A stretch of DNA of 64,000 nucleotides, taken from Prescottella equi (GTDB lineage: Bacteria > Actinomycetota > Actinomycetes > Mycobacteriales > Mycobacteriaceae). Numbering within the stretch: position 1 is the stretch's first letter; each line of letters begins with the position of its first letter. The notes beneath the pieces were generated by a model. That model saw only the letters and a list, made by a program, of their open reading frames with translations. It did not search any database and was not told the DNA's origin. This document shows positions 38,544-46,653 of the stretch, in pieces. Location of the stretch: NCBI RefSeq assembly GCF_020171745.1, contig NZ_JAIVAH010000004.1, positions 248,001-312,000 on the forward strand, read 5' to 3'. The position numbers were made by a program, and so were the translations under genes.

Positions 38544-39737
38544 TCAGCCGAGCAGTCCCTGACCCAGGTACTCGCCCTTGCGGCAACCCGGCAGGATCGC
38601 GAACACCGCGGAGCCGATCGGCGTCGACCACCGGTTGAACATGTCGCCCTCGGCGAGACGCTGCTGTACCGGCACGTACTGGGCATCGACGTCGGCCTGG
38701 TAGGCGACGAAGATCAGCCCCGAGTCGGACACCCCTACGCCGTCGGGGGCCTCGTCGTAGTTGTACGCCCGCCGCTGGAACCGCTCCCGCGGCGCCATCG
38801 GCCGAGCCCGCGCGACGTGCGAGAACTCGGGAATGATCCGCAGCCCGCCGGGCCCGGTCGCCTCGAAATCCGGTGCGTCGTGCTCGGATTCGCCGGTCAG
38901 CGGAGCGCCGTCCGACATCCGCCGGCCCATCACCTCGTCCCGGCCGGGCCGGTCGAGTTCGTCCCACCCGTCGAGGTCGAGGTGGATGCGGCGGATCACC
39001 ACAGAGGTGCCGCCCGCGAACCACGGCTGCTCGGCGCCGTCGTTCCACACCACCTGTGCGAAGTCGTCGCTGCCGGACGTCGGGTTGACGGTGCCGTCCA
39101 CCTGACCCATGAGGTTCCGCATCGTGGTGCCCTCGGGTTCGCTCCCCCGGGCCCGGCGGAACCCGCGCTGCACCCAGCGCACCGTCGCAGTGCCCCGCGC
39201 GGCCTTGAGCAGCACCCGCAGCGCGTGCGCCACGGTGACCGGGTCGTCCGAACCGACGTGCAGCAGCAGGTCGCCGTCGTTCCAGCGGTCCTCGAGCTTG
39301 TCGATCTCGAACGGCGGCAACGGCCTGCACCACGACGGCCGCTTGTCGTCGAGGCCCGCGGCCCGGAACGCACCCGGCCCGAAGCCGACGGTGACGGTGA
39401 GCCGCGCCGGTGCGGTCGCGAGGTCGGGTTCGGTGTCGGCGAGAGCGCCGCGCCCCTCGGTGAGGCGCGCGGCGTCGTCGGTCCACACCCGCATCAGCCG
39501 GACGAGGGCCGCCCGGTCGACGCCGGGACGCAGGTCCAGGCCCACGAACGTGGCGTGTGCCTGCGGGGTGGTCTCGATCCCGGCCTGGTGTTCGCCGTGG
39601 AACGGGACAGTCTCCGCGACGACGTCGGCCTTCGCGGGGCGCGCGGCCACCGTGCCGGCGCCCAGGCCGAGGCCGACGCCGCCGACAGCGGCGGCGGCAC
39701 CGACCCCGAACAGTCGACGACGGCTGAGATCAGCCAC
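38544..39737 (-). CDS. Dye-decolorizing (DyP) heme peroxidase, Tat-exported
   Basis: A 397-residue peroxidase with a twin-arginine signal SRRRLFGVGAAAAVGGVG in the first 30 residues. The mature domain has the DyP signature GxxDG (MGQVDGTVN) and heme-pocket segments FSHVARARP and RRAYNYDEAP. It should oxidise dyes, phenolics or heme outside the membrane with peroxide. GTG 39737 overlaps the PCuAC gene stop by eight bases. The pairing with a copper-binding lipoprotein and a small membrane protein suggests a metal-handling or oxidative-stress role. Confidence 0.87.
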   Translation of the reverse strand: MADLSRRRLFGVGAAAAVGGVGLGLGAGTVAARPAKADVVAETVPFHGEHQAGIETTPQAHATFVGLDLRPGVDRAALVRLMRVWTDDAARLTEGRGALADTEPDLATAPARLTVTVGFGPGAFRAAGLDDKRPSWCRPLPPFEIDKLEDRWNDGDLLLHVGSDDPVTVAHALRVLLKAARGTATVRWVQRGFRRARGSEPEGTTMRNLMGQVDGTVNPTSGSDDFAQVVWNDGAEQPWFAGGTSVVIRRIHLDLDGWDELDRPGRDEVMGRRMSDGAPLTGESEHDAPDFEATGPGGLRIIPEFSHVARARPMAPRERFQRRAYNYDEAPDGVGVSDSGLIFVAYQADVDAQYVPVQQRLAEGDMFNRWSTPIGSAVFAILPGCRKGEYLGQGLLG

Positions 39738-40245
39738 CGTGCGCCTCGCCGCTGTAGTCCTCACGAGCGCCGGTGAAGTCGCGGACCTGCGCCGTGAACT
39801 GCGCGGTGGCGCCGTCGGAGAACGTGAACGTGAACGGGACGTCGCTGCCGGCCTGGACCGGGGCCGGCAGGTCGAACAGCATGATGTGGTCGCCGCCCGG
39901 CGCCAGCTCGTACGAGCTGTTCGCCTTGACGACCACGCCGCCGTCCTTCTCTCGCATCTTCATCGCACCGGTGCCGTCGGGGGCCATCTCGTGCAGTTCG
40001 ACGCGCGGCGAGACACCGGTGGTGACCGAGGTGAGGGTGACGTCGGAGCCCGAGTCGTTGACGATCGTGCCGAACATCGCGGTCATGCCGGTGTCGGCGG
40101 CCTTGACCCAGGAATCCTCGAACGAGATCGCCGAGGTGTCGGTGGTCGATCCCGATTCCTCGGAGTTGCTGCAGCCGGTGAGGACGAGCGCGGTGGCCGC
40201 GGTCACGCCGATCGCGAGGGTGCGGGCGCGGGTGAATGCCTTCAT
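39730..40245 (-). CDS. PCuAC-type copper chaperone lipoprotein
   Basis: A 171-residue lipoprotein: signal peptide with lipobox VLTGC (Cys25), then a PCuAC (DUF461) beta-sandwich. The copper ligands fit the family spacing: His85/Met87 in LHEMAPDG, Met97 in MKMREKDGG and His120/Met122 in GGDHIML. Such chaperones carry Cu(I) outside the membrane, for example to cytochrome oxidase. The gene is co-transcribed with the DyP peroxidase and with the upstream membrane protein. Confidence 0.87.
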   Translation of the reverse strand: MKAFTRARTLAIGVTAATALVLTGCSNSEESGSTTDTSAISFEDSWVKAADTGMTAMFGTIVNDSGSDVTLTSVTTGVSPRVELHEMAPDGTGAMKMREKDGGVVVKANSSYELAPGGDHIMLFDLPAPVQAGSDVPFTFTFSDGATAQFTAQVRDFTGAREDYSGEAHGG

Positions 40246-40361
40246 GTACGTGTGCCTTTCGAGAGCGGGCGCGCGACAGCCGTCGAGGGCGCGCAGCCCG
40301 CAGGGTGTGGGGGGACGCGCGTCGGCGACCGCAATGCGGCCGGACGCGGTGAAGTGGGGAA

Positions 40362-40904
40362 TCAGTAGCAGGCGGGTGGACCGCGGCGCGCGATGGGCCC
40401 GGCCCACACGGACGAGCGCGCAGGGCGGATATCCGCGACGACGTGCGGCAGCGCCGGTTCCAGGTGGACCGGCAGGATCGCGAGGATGCGCGGCAGGATC
40501 CGGCGCAGCGCGGCGGCGGCGCGGGGACCGACGAGTTCGGCGCCGGCGATCAGGACGGCGCACGCGACGACGGCGGCCGAGTGGGCGATCAGCATCGGCA
40601 CCGTCAGGTGTGAACCCGAGTGCATCGCGCCGTGCGCGTCGCCGAGGGACAGCGCGGTGTGCGAGAGCACCTGCCCTGTCGCGAGCACGGGAACGAGCCA
40701 TCGACGTCGGGTGGCGAGGGCGGGCACCGCGATCACGGCGGCGGCAAGGACCGCGGCCACACCGCCGAGCAGCAGCAGGGTCGTCCCCTGCGGGGCACCT
40801 CCACCGGCCAGTCCGTGCGCACCGATCGCGAGAGCGACGACGGATGCGGCGACGGCGAGGCCACGCACCTCGCGTGCGAGCTCCTCACCTGGGCCGATCC
40901 GCAT
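40362..40904 (-). CDS. Small membrane protein of the copper/DyP operon
   Basis: A 180-residue protein with about four hydrophobic segments and a His-rich loop (LSHTALSLGDAHGAMHSGSHL) between helices, which could bind copper or iron. No known family is recognised with confidence. Equivalent small proteins occur beside PCuAC genes in actinobacteria. The start is ATG 40904. The C-terminal 40 residues are Arg- and Pro-rich. It leads the operon with the chaperone and the peroxidase. Confidence 0.65.
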   Translation of the reverse strand: MRIGPGEELAREVRGLAVAASVVALAIGAHGLAGGGAPQGTTLLLLGGVAAVLAAAVIAVPALATRRRWLVPVLATGQVLSHTALSLGDAHGAMHSGSHLTVPMLIAHSAAVVACAVLIAGAELVGPRAAAALRRILPRILAILPVHLEPALPHVVADIRPARSSVWAGPIARRGPPACY

Positions 40905-40964
40905 GCCCCGAGGTTACTACAGGCCGTCGTACGGACCTTGTGTGAGCATCGCCGAACATTTGCC

Positions 40965-40997
40965 CAATTTGACAGATTGTTGGGTTTTTACAACGAT
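40965..40997 (+). promoter_or_regulatory. Candidate promoter of the XRE-ABC operon
   Basis: A consensus -35 TTGACA (40969-40974) is followed 17 bases later by AACGAT (40992-40997), a partial -10. The -35 lies inside a dyad: CAAT (40965-40968) and ATTG (40976-40979), with CCCAA and TTGGG slightly outside. The XRE protein encoded just downstream could bind here. Confidence 0.45.
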
Positions 40998-41004
40998 CGA
41001 TTGC

Positions 41005-41295
41005 ATGAGCCCGGTGCGTCGTGGGGTGAGTCTCCCCATCTTCAATCGCATCGCCGTGCTGCGCGCCGAACGCAAGATGAGTCGCGCGCAGCTCGCCGAG
41101 CTGATCGAAGTGAATCCACAGACCGTCGGCGCGCTCGAACGTGGCGACCACTACCCCAGCCTCGACCTCGCGCTGCGGATCTGCGCGGTGTTCGAACTGC
41201 CGGTGGAGGCCGTGTTCTCCCGCACCGAGTTCGGACCGCTCAGTACCGAGTTGTACCGATCCGACCGATTACGAGGAGTCGACGACGATGGCTGA
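41005..41295 (+). CDS. Small XRE-family regulator
   Basis: A 96-residue Cro/CI-type protein, mostly a single helix-turn-helix domain (AVLRAERKMSRAQLAELIEVNPQTVGALERGDHYPSLDLALRICAVFELPVEAVFS). It lacks a ligand domain. It starts the operon with a membrane protein and an ABC exporter, and its stop overlaps the next start by eight bases. This gene layout is common for self-regulated transport systems in Gram-positive bacteria. Confidence 0.83.
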   Translation: MSPVRRGVSLPIFNRIAVLRAERKMSRAQLAELIEVNPQTVGALERGDHYPSLDLALRICAVFELPVEAVFSRTEFGPLSTELYRSDRLRGVDDDG

Positions 41296-41839
41296 CCCGG
41301 GCCTACTCGAGCGGTACCAGGATTTCCGAACCCGGCGGTTCCTGAAGAACGAGGAGCAGTTCAAGCACTGGCTGCCCAGGTGGCGGACACGGGCACGACG
41401 CCGCGTCCTCGTCGTCACCCTGGCAGTGGTTCTGGGATGCATGGTCGCCGTCGGCGCCGTCTGTCTGACGAACATGCGGATCGGCCCACTGTTGTGGGTG
41501 CCCGCCTGCCTCGCCTTCATGGCGGCCTGGACCGTCCTGCAGATCGTCTCGGGCCGCCAGGGTGACGCGCCTCGCGACGCGCTCGACGAGTGGGAGGTCC
41601 AGCAACGCGACAGCGCACGCTCCATCGGACTCACCGTCACCCAGGTCCTGACCTTCGTCCCAGCGATGTTCCTGATCATCGGCGGCTCACTGGACGTCGA
41701 TATCGACCGGTCCAACCTCGCCTACTCAGCCGGACTGTTCGTCCTCACCACGCTGATCATCGGCGCATGCTCGCCCGCGATGATCCTGGCGTGGACCCGC
41801 CCAGACCCCGACACCGACGACCACGAGGAGACCCAATGA
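41288..41839 (+). CDS. Four-helix membrane protein of the ABC operon
   Basis: A 183-residue protein with about four transmembrane segments in two pairs and a charged N-terminus (RFLKNEEQFKHWLPRWRTRARR). No family is recognised. Its start overlaps the XRE stop and its own stop overlaps the ATPase start, so it is made together with them. It may be an accessory subunit or sensor of the exporter. Confidence 0.72.
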   Translation: MADPGLLERYQDFRTRRFLKNEEQFKHWLPRWRTRARRRVLVVTLAVVLGCMVAVGAVCLTNMRIGPLLWVPACLAFMAAWTVLQIVSGRQGDAPRDALDEWEVQQRDSARSIGLTVTQVLTFVPAMFLIIGGSLDVDIDRSNLAYSAGLFVLTTLIIGACSPAMILAWTRPDPDTDDHEETQ

Positions 41840-42735
41840 CCGGCCAGACCCTCACCTTCGACGGGATCGCCAAACGCTACGGCGACGTCGTCGCGCTCGA
41901 GAGCCTGAGTTTCGACGTCCGCCCCGGCGAGATCTTCGGCTTCGTCGGCAGCAACGGCGCCGGCAAGACCACCGCGATGCGCATCGCTCTCGGGGTGCTC
42001 GCCGCCGACAGCGGCGAGGTGCGCCTCGGCGGCAAGCCCGTCGACCTCGAGGTCCGCCGCTCGATCGGCTACATGCCCGAGGAACGCGGCCTCTACCCCA
42101 AGATGAAGGTCGGCCGGCAGCTCACGTATCTGGCGGAACTGCACGGGCTTTCGCGGGCCGAAGCGGCCGACGCCGCAAGCCGGTGGACCGAGCGTCTCGG
42201 CATCGCCGCGCGGGTGAACGACGCCGTCGACGCGCTCAGCCTGGGCAACCAGCAACGCGTGCAGCTCGCGGCGGCACTGGTGCACGACCCGGCCGTCCTC
42301 ATCCTCGACGAGCCGTTCTCGGGCCTCGACCCGGTGGCGGTCGACGTCATGAGTGACGTGCTGGTGGAGAAGGCGAACTCGGGTGTGCCCGTGATCTTCT
42401 CGAGTCATCAGCTCGACCTGGTGCAGCGTCTGTGCGACCGGGTCGGGATCATCGCGAAGGGCCGGATGAACTCCATCGGCACCGTCGACGAACTCCGCGG
42501 CAGCGGCGACGTTCTCCTCGACGTCCACGCCCCGGCCGCGCCGGCCGGGTGGGCCGACCACCTGTTCGGGGTGCGGACCGTCAGCCACGCCGACGGCCGC
42601 ACGGTGCTCTCGCTCGGCGCGGGCGCCGACGACCAGGCCGTCCTGCACGCCGCACTGAAGACCGGACCCGTGCACGAGTTCGCGGTCCGCAAGCCGTCCC
42701 TGACCGAACTGTTCCGAGAGGTGGTGTCCGCGTGA
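41836..42735 (+). CDS. ABC transporter ATP-binding protein (NatA-like)
   Basis: A 299-residue ABC ATPase with Walker A GSNGAGKT, signature LSLGNQQRVQLA and Walker B VLILDEPFSGLDP. The C-terminal extension of about 85 residues resembles NatA and multidrug ABC-2 ATPases. It powers the adjacent permease. The ATG overlaps the upstream stop (ATGA) and its stop overlaps the permease GTG. Confidence 0.88.
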   Translation: MTGQTLTFDGIAKRYGDVVALESLSFDVRPGEIFGFVGSNGAGKTTAMRIALGVLAADSGEVRLGGKPVDLEVRRSIGYMPEERGLYPKMKVGRQLTYLAELHGLSRAEAADAASRWTERLGIAARVNDAVDALSLGNQQRVQLAAALVHDPAVLILDEPFSGLDPVAVDVMSDVLVEKANSGVPVIFSSHQLDLVQRLCDRVGIIAKGRMNSIGTVDELRGSGDVLLDVHAPAAPAGWADHLFGVRTVSHADGRTVLSLGAGADDQAVLHAALKTGPVHEFAVRKPSLTELFREVVSA

Positions 42736-43934
42736 GCGAGCGCAGCGGGCTGAACCCGACCCGCGCCATCGCCCTGGTGGCCCGGCGCGAATTCCTGACC
42801 CAGGTGCAGAAGAAGAGCTTCCTGGTCAGCAACGTGATCGTTCTGATCGCGATCATCGGCGGCATCGTCGCCGCGTCGATCTTCTCCGGGATGGACGACG
42901 ACTCCCGCTCCAAGGTTGGGCTCGTCGGCGACCAGTCGCTGAGCGCGGTCCTCGTCGCGACCGGTGTCGCGGCCGGCAACCCGGTCGAGGTGACCGAGAT
43001 CGCGGACGAGCAGACCGCCCGCACCCAGGTCGAGAACGGCGACCTCGACGTCGCCGTGGTGCCGGGCAACGGCGGCGCCGTCACCGCGATCACGAAGTCG
43101 GAGATCGACACCTCGCTCCGCGTGGTGCTCGACGGCGCAGTGGCCGCGCAGGCCCAGAGCGCCGCGCTGGCCGCGCAGGGCGTCGACGCCGCACAGCTAG
43201 CCGAGAACACCAAGTCGGCCGTGGTCACCGTCGACGCGATCGACCCGCCGGATCCCGAACGCGGACAGCGCATCGCGCTCTCCACCGCCGTCGTGATCCT
43301 GCTGTACATGCAGATCCTGGCGTTCGGCATGTACGTCGCGATGGGTGTCGTCGAGGAGAAGTCGTCCCGCGTCGTCGAGCTGCTGCTGTCGACGCTGCGT
43401 CCGCTGCAGCTGCTGTGGGGCAAGGTGATCGGCATCGGTGCGGTCGGTCTCGCGCAGCTGACCGTGTACGGCGTGGTCGGCGTCGGCGCCGGTGTCGCGA
43501 CCGGCGTGCTCACCCTGGGCGGCACCGCGTGGGGCACCCTGGTCGGCACGCTCGGCTGGTTCATCCTCGGCTTCGCGTTCTTCGCGGTGCTCTACGCCGC
43601 GACCGGATCGATGGTCTCGCGTCAGGAGGACGTCAACTCCACCGCGATGCCGCTGACCATCCTGATCATGGCGATGTTCTTCGCGGCGTTCAGCGCCGTG
43701 CAGAACCCGGAGGGCACGCTGTCCAACGTGCTCAGCTGGATCCCGCCGTTCTCGGCGATCCTCATGCCGCTGCGCATCGCGGCGGGTGTCGCGAGCGTGA
43801 CGCAGATCGTCGCCACCGTCGTGCTGATGCTGGTCGTCACCATCGCGATGTCCGCGATCGCGGCCCGCATCTACCAGCGCTCGATCCTGCGGATGGGCAA
43901 GACGGTCTCGTGGCGTGAGGCGCTCGCGCGGTAA
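42732..43934 (+). CDS. ABC-2 type permease (NatB-like)
   Basis: A 400-residue membrane protein. One N-terminal helix (NVIVLIAIIGGIVAAS) precedes a large external domain of about 140 residues. About five to six C-terminal helices follow, with the ABC-2 coupling segment VVEEKSSRVVELLLSTLRPLQLLWGK. This topology is that of NatB sodium exporters and related drug exporters. GTG 42732 overlaps the ATPase stop. The exported substrate is unknown. A strong terminator follows. Confidence 0.87.
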   Translation: MSERSGLNPTRAIALVARREFLTQVQKKSFLVSNVIVLIAIIGGIVAASIFSGMDDDSRSKVGLVGDQSLSAVLVATGVAAGNPVEVTEIADEQTARTQVENGDLDVAVVPGNGGAVTAITKSEIDTSLRVVLDGAVAAQAQSAALAAQGVDAAQLAENTKSAVVTVDAIDPPDPERGQRIALSTAVVILLYMQILAFGMYVAMGVVEEKSSRVVELLLSTLRPLQLLWGKVIGIGAVGLAQLTVYGVVGVGAGVATGVLTLGGTAWGTLVGTLGWFILGFAFFAVLYAATGSMVSRQEDVNSTAMPLTILIMAMFFAAFSAVQNPEGTLSNVLSWIPPFSAILMPLRIAAGVASVTQIVATVVLMLVVTIAMSAIAARIYQRSILRMGKTVSWREALAR

Positions 43935-43952
43935 CTAGGCTGGAGCCGTGCC

Positions 43953-43982
43953 GGCCGCCGTCGTCTCCGGACGACGGCGGCC
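43953..43982 (+). terminator. Rho-independent terminator after the ABC operon
   Basis: A perfect 13-bp stem (GGCCGCCGTCGTC at 43953-43965 with GACGACGGCGGCC at 43970-43982), a 4-base loop and a following TTT. It ends the XRE-ABC transcript 27 bases before the accD3 start. Confidence 0.78.
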
Positions 43983-44009
43983 TTTCGGTAGAGAAGTGGA
44001 GGAAGGCCC

Positions 44010-45515
44010 GTGCCCGCGAAGAAGGTTTCGGCTCGCGAACTGATCGGTCAGGTGTTCGACGCCGACAGCTTCGTCTCGTGGGACACCGAGCCGCTCGAGA
44101 TCGGCCCCGACCCGAAGTACCGGGCGGAACTCGATGCGGCCGCCGCGAAGTCGGGCGTCGACGAGTCCGTGCTCACCGGCACCGCACTGCTCGGCGGCCG
44201 CCGCGTCGCCGTCATCGCGTGCGAGTTCTCCTTCCTCGCCGGCTCCATCGGGGTGGCCGCCGCCGAGCGGATCGTCACCGCGATCGAGCGCGCCACCGCC
44301 GAGGGGCTGCCCCTGCTCGCCTCGCCCACCTCCGGCGGCACCCGCATGCAGGAGGGCACCGTCGCGTTCGTGCAGATGGTGAAGATCGCCGCCGCGATCG
44401 CCGCCCACAAGTCCGCCCACCTGCCGTACCTGGTGTACCTGCGCAACCCCACCACCGGCGGCGTGTTCGCGTCGTGGGGATCGCTCGGCCACGTCACGAT
44501 CGCCGAGCCCGGCGCGCTCGTCGGCTTCCTCGGCCCGCGCGTGTACGAGGCGCTCTACGGCGACAAGTTCCCCGAGGGCGTGCAGACGTCCGAGAACCTG
44601 TACCGCAACGGCGTGATCGACGGGGTGGCGTCGACGGCGCAGCTGCGCGACCTGGTCGACCGGGCACTCCACGTGCTCGTCGATCCCGCGGGTGACGACA
44701 CCTCGATTCCGGAAGCGGCTGATGTGCAGGACATTCCGGACGTTCCGGCCTGGCAGTCGGTGATCACGTCGCGGCGCGACGACCGTCCCGGCGTCCGCGA
44801 ACTCGTCCGGCACGCGTCGTCGACCCGGGTGCCCCTCAGCGGCACCGGTCAGGGCGAGGTGGACTCCACCGTGCTGCTCTCGCTGGCTCGGTTCCACGGT
44901 CAGCCGTGCGTGCTGTTCGGTCAGGATCGCGCCGGCCAGTCGGCCCTCAACACGATGGGGCCGGCCGCGCTGCGGGAGGCCCGGCGCGGCATGCGGATGG
45001 CCGCCGAACTCCGGCTTCCGCTCGTGCTGGTGATCGACACCCTCGGGGCGGCACTGTCCAAGGAGGCCGAGGAACGCGGCCTGGCCCCCGAGATCGCCCG
45101 CTGCATCTCCGACCTCGTCACGCTGCGCACCCCGACGGTGTCGGTGCTGCTCGGTCAGGGTACCGGCGGCGGCGCGCTGGCGCTGCTGCCGGCCGACCGC
45201 GTCCTGGCCGCCCAGAACGGCTGGCTCGCACCGCTTCCGCCGGAGGGCGCCAGCGCCATCGTGCACCGCGACACCAGCCACGCACCCGAAATGGCGGCGG
45301 CGCAGGGCATCCAGTCGCTCGACCTTCTGCGCGACGGCGTCGTCGACGCCGTCATTCCCGAAATGCCCGACGCGGCGATCGAGCCCGTCGATTTCTCCCG
45401 ACGCGTCGGTGCGGCCATCGCGCGCGAGCTGGTCGGGCTGCAAGGGCTGTCCGGCGACGACCGGATGACCGCGCGTCTGGCGCGCTACCGGACCCTGGGG
45501 TTGCCCGCGCACTGA
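44010..45515 (+). CDS. accD3: AccD3-like acyl-CoA carboxylase carboxyltransferase
   Basis: A 501-residue fused carboxyltransferase with an N-terminal beta-like half (TSGGTRMQEGTVAFVQM, RNPTTGGVFASWGSLGH) and a C-terminal alpha-like half (GQGTGGGALALLPADR). The zinc-ribbon cysteines of classical AccD are absent, as expected for this type. The size and features fit M. tuberculosis AccD3 (Rv0904c). It should transfer carboxyl from carboxybiotin to an acyl-CoA. Here it is separated from echA6 by about 32 kb, whereas the two are adjacent in mycobacteria. GTG 44010 has GGAGG seven bases upstream. Confidence 0.84.
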   Translation: MPAKKVSARELIGQVFDADSFVSWDTEPLEIGPDPKYRAELDAAAAKSGVDESVLTGTALLGGRRVAVIACEFSFLAGSIGVAAAERIVTAIERATAEGLPLLASPTSGGTRMQEGTVAFVQMVKIAAAIAAHKSAHLPYLVYLRNPTTGGVFASWGSLGHVTIAEPGALVGFLGPRVYEALYGDKFPEGVQTSENLYRNGVIDGVASTAQLRDLVDRALHVLVDPAGDDTSIPEAADVQDIPDVPAWQSVITSRRDDRPGVRELVRHASSTRVPLSGTGQGEVDSTVLLSLARFHGQPCVLFGQDRAGQSALNTMGPAALREARRGMRMAAELRLPLVLVIDTLGAALSKEAEERGLAPEIARCISDLVTLRTPTVSVLLGQGTGGGALALLPADRVLAAQNGWLAPLPPEGASAIVHRDTSHAPEMAAAQGIQSLDLLRDGVVDAVIPEMPDAAIEPVDFSRRVGAAIARELVGLQGLSGDDRMTARLARYRTLGLPAH

Positions 45516-45549
45516 CCCGCGGCGGAGCGCACTCGTTATCGAGGCGTGA

Positions 45550-46161
45550 TCACGTGGTGGTTCGCTGATTCCTGGCGGCGGACCACTCCGCCAACTGGTC
45601 CAGCGCGGTTCGTGCGAGGGCCGCGGCCTCGTCCCGGTTGACGCGGGACAGCAGCAGCGCACTGATCGACAGCGACGTCAGGAGACGGGTGCGATGGACG
45701 ATCCGGTCGGCCGAGGTCTCGGGGTCGAGGGCCCGCAGCGCGTGTGCGAGCGCCGCCGCCAACTCCGATCGGTACGCGTCGACCGCGGCGCGCTGGACGT
45801 CGTCGTGCGCCGCGAAGCCGGCCGCGCTGTTGAGGAGCAGGCAGCCGCGGCCCGGATAGTCGGCGGGGAGCGACTCGATCGCCTCGAGGACACCGCGGTA
45901 GTAGCGCATTGCGGCATCGGGCGCGGTGGGCTCATCGGTGAGGATCCGCAGTCGCGGGCGCACCACACGGTCCAGGTAGTCCTGGACGGCGGCGTCGAAC
46001 AGTCCGCGCTTGCTACCGAAGGCGTTGTACAGGCTGGACCGGTTCAACCCCGTCGCACGCTCGAGGTCCGGGACGGACGTCGCCTCGAACCCGCGGTCCC
46101 AGAAGAGATCCCGGGCATGGCCCACCACGGCGTCGGTGTCGAACTCCTGCACTCGTGGCAT
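45550..46161 (-). CDS. TetR regulator of the DUF1304/oxidoreductase pair
   Basis: A 203-residue TetR protein with helix-turn-helix VPDLERATGLNRSSLYNAFGSKRGLF, the YcdC/AcrR-like pattern. Its C-terminal domain (TetR_C_11-like) has GRGCLLLNSAAGFAAHDD. ATG 46161 is preferred over upstream in-frame candidates because it fits the domain start. An 18-bp imperfect palindrome lies between it and the divergent DUF1304 gene. Confidence 0.82.
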   Translation of the reverse strand: MPRVQEFDTDAVVGHARDLFWDRGFEATSVPDLERATGLNRSSLYNAFGSKRGLFDAAVQDYLDRVVRPRLRILTDEPTAPDAAMRYYRGVLEAIESLPADYPGRGCLLLNSAAGFAAHDDVQRAAVDAYRSELAAALAHALRALDPETSADRIVHRTRLLTSLSISALLLSRVNRDEAAALARTALDQLAEWSAARNQRTTT

Positions 46162-46201
46162 GACGGCCCTCACTTCTCGTTGTGGAACGACCATTGCAGT
46201 A

Positions 46202-46223
46202 TATATTGAAACGATCAGTTCAA
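46202..46223. promoter_or_regulatory. Promoter and operator between TetR and DUF1304 genes
   Basis: An imperfect palindrome TTGAAACGATCAGTTCAA (46206-46223, seven of nine positions symmetric) overlaps a TATATT -10 element (46202-46207) for the rightward genes. The TetR protein encoded leftward is the likely binder. Confidence 0.58.
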
Positions 46224-46240
46224 AATGAGGAGGAGTGACC

Positions 46241-46627
46241 ATGGTCGTCGCGGGACTGATCTTCGCCGCACTCGCCGGCGTGCTGCACGTCTACATCTTC
46301 TTCCTCGAATCCCTGGCCTGGACCGCACCGCGCACCCGCGCGACGTTCGGCACCAGCGCCGAGGAGGCTGCAGCAACCAGGGAACTGGCCTTCAACCAGG
46401 GCTTCTACAACCTCTTCCTGGCGATCGTCACGGCCGCGGGCATCATCGGCGTCGCGATCGGCGCGACCGCGGTCGGGTCGGCACTGGTGTTCGCCGGCGC
46501 CGGATCGATGGTCCTCGCGGCGCTCGTGCTGCTGCTGTCGTCGCCGGACAAGGCCCGGGCGGCCCTCACCCAGGGCACGCTTCCCCTCGTCGCCGTCGTC
46601 CTCCTCGCACTCGGACTGATCTTCTGA
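46241..46627 (+). CDS. DUF1304 membrane protein
   Basis: A 128-residue protein with four hydrophobic segments and the DUF1304 signature VLHVYIFFLESLAWTAPRTRATF and NQGFYNLFLAI. The family function is unknown. In many bacteria it sits beside TetR regulators and quinone-type oxidoreductases, as here. ATG 46241 has AGGAGG seven bases upstream. A GTG two codons earlier is less well placed. Confidence 0.83.
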   Translation: MVVAGLIFAALAGVLHVYIFFLESLAWTAPRTRATFGTSAEEAAATRELAFNQGFYNLFLAIVTAAGIIGVAIGATAVGSALVFAGAGSMVLAALVLLLSSPDKARAALTQGTLPLVAVVLLALGLIF

Positions 46628-46653
46628 ACCCCGCACCCCCGAAGGGACGAACC

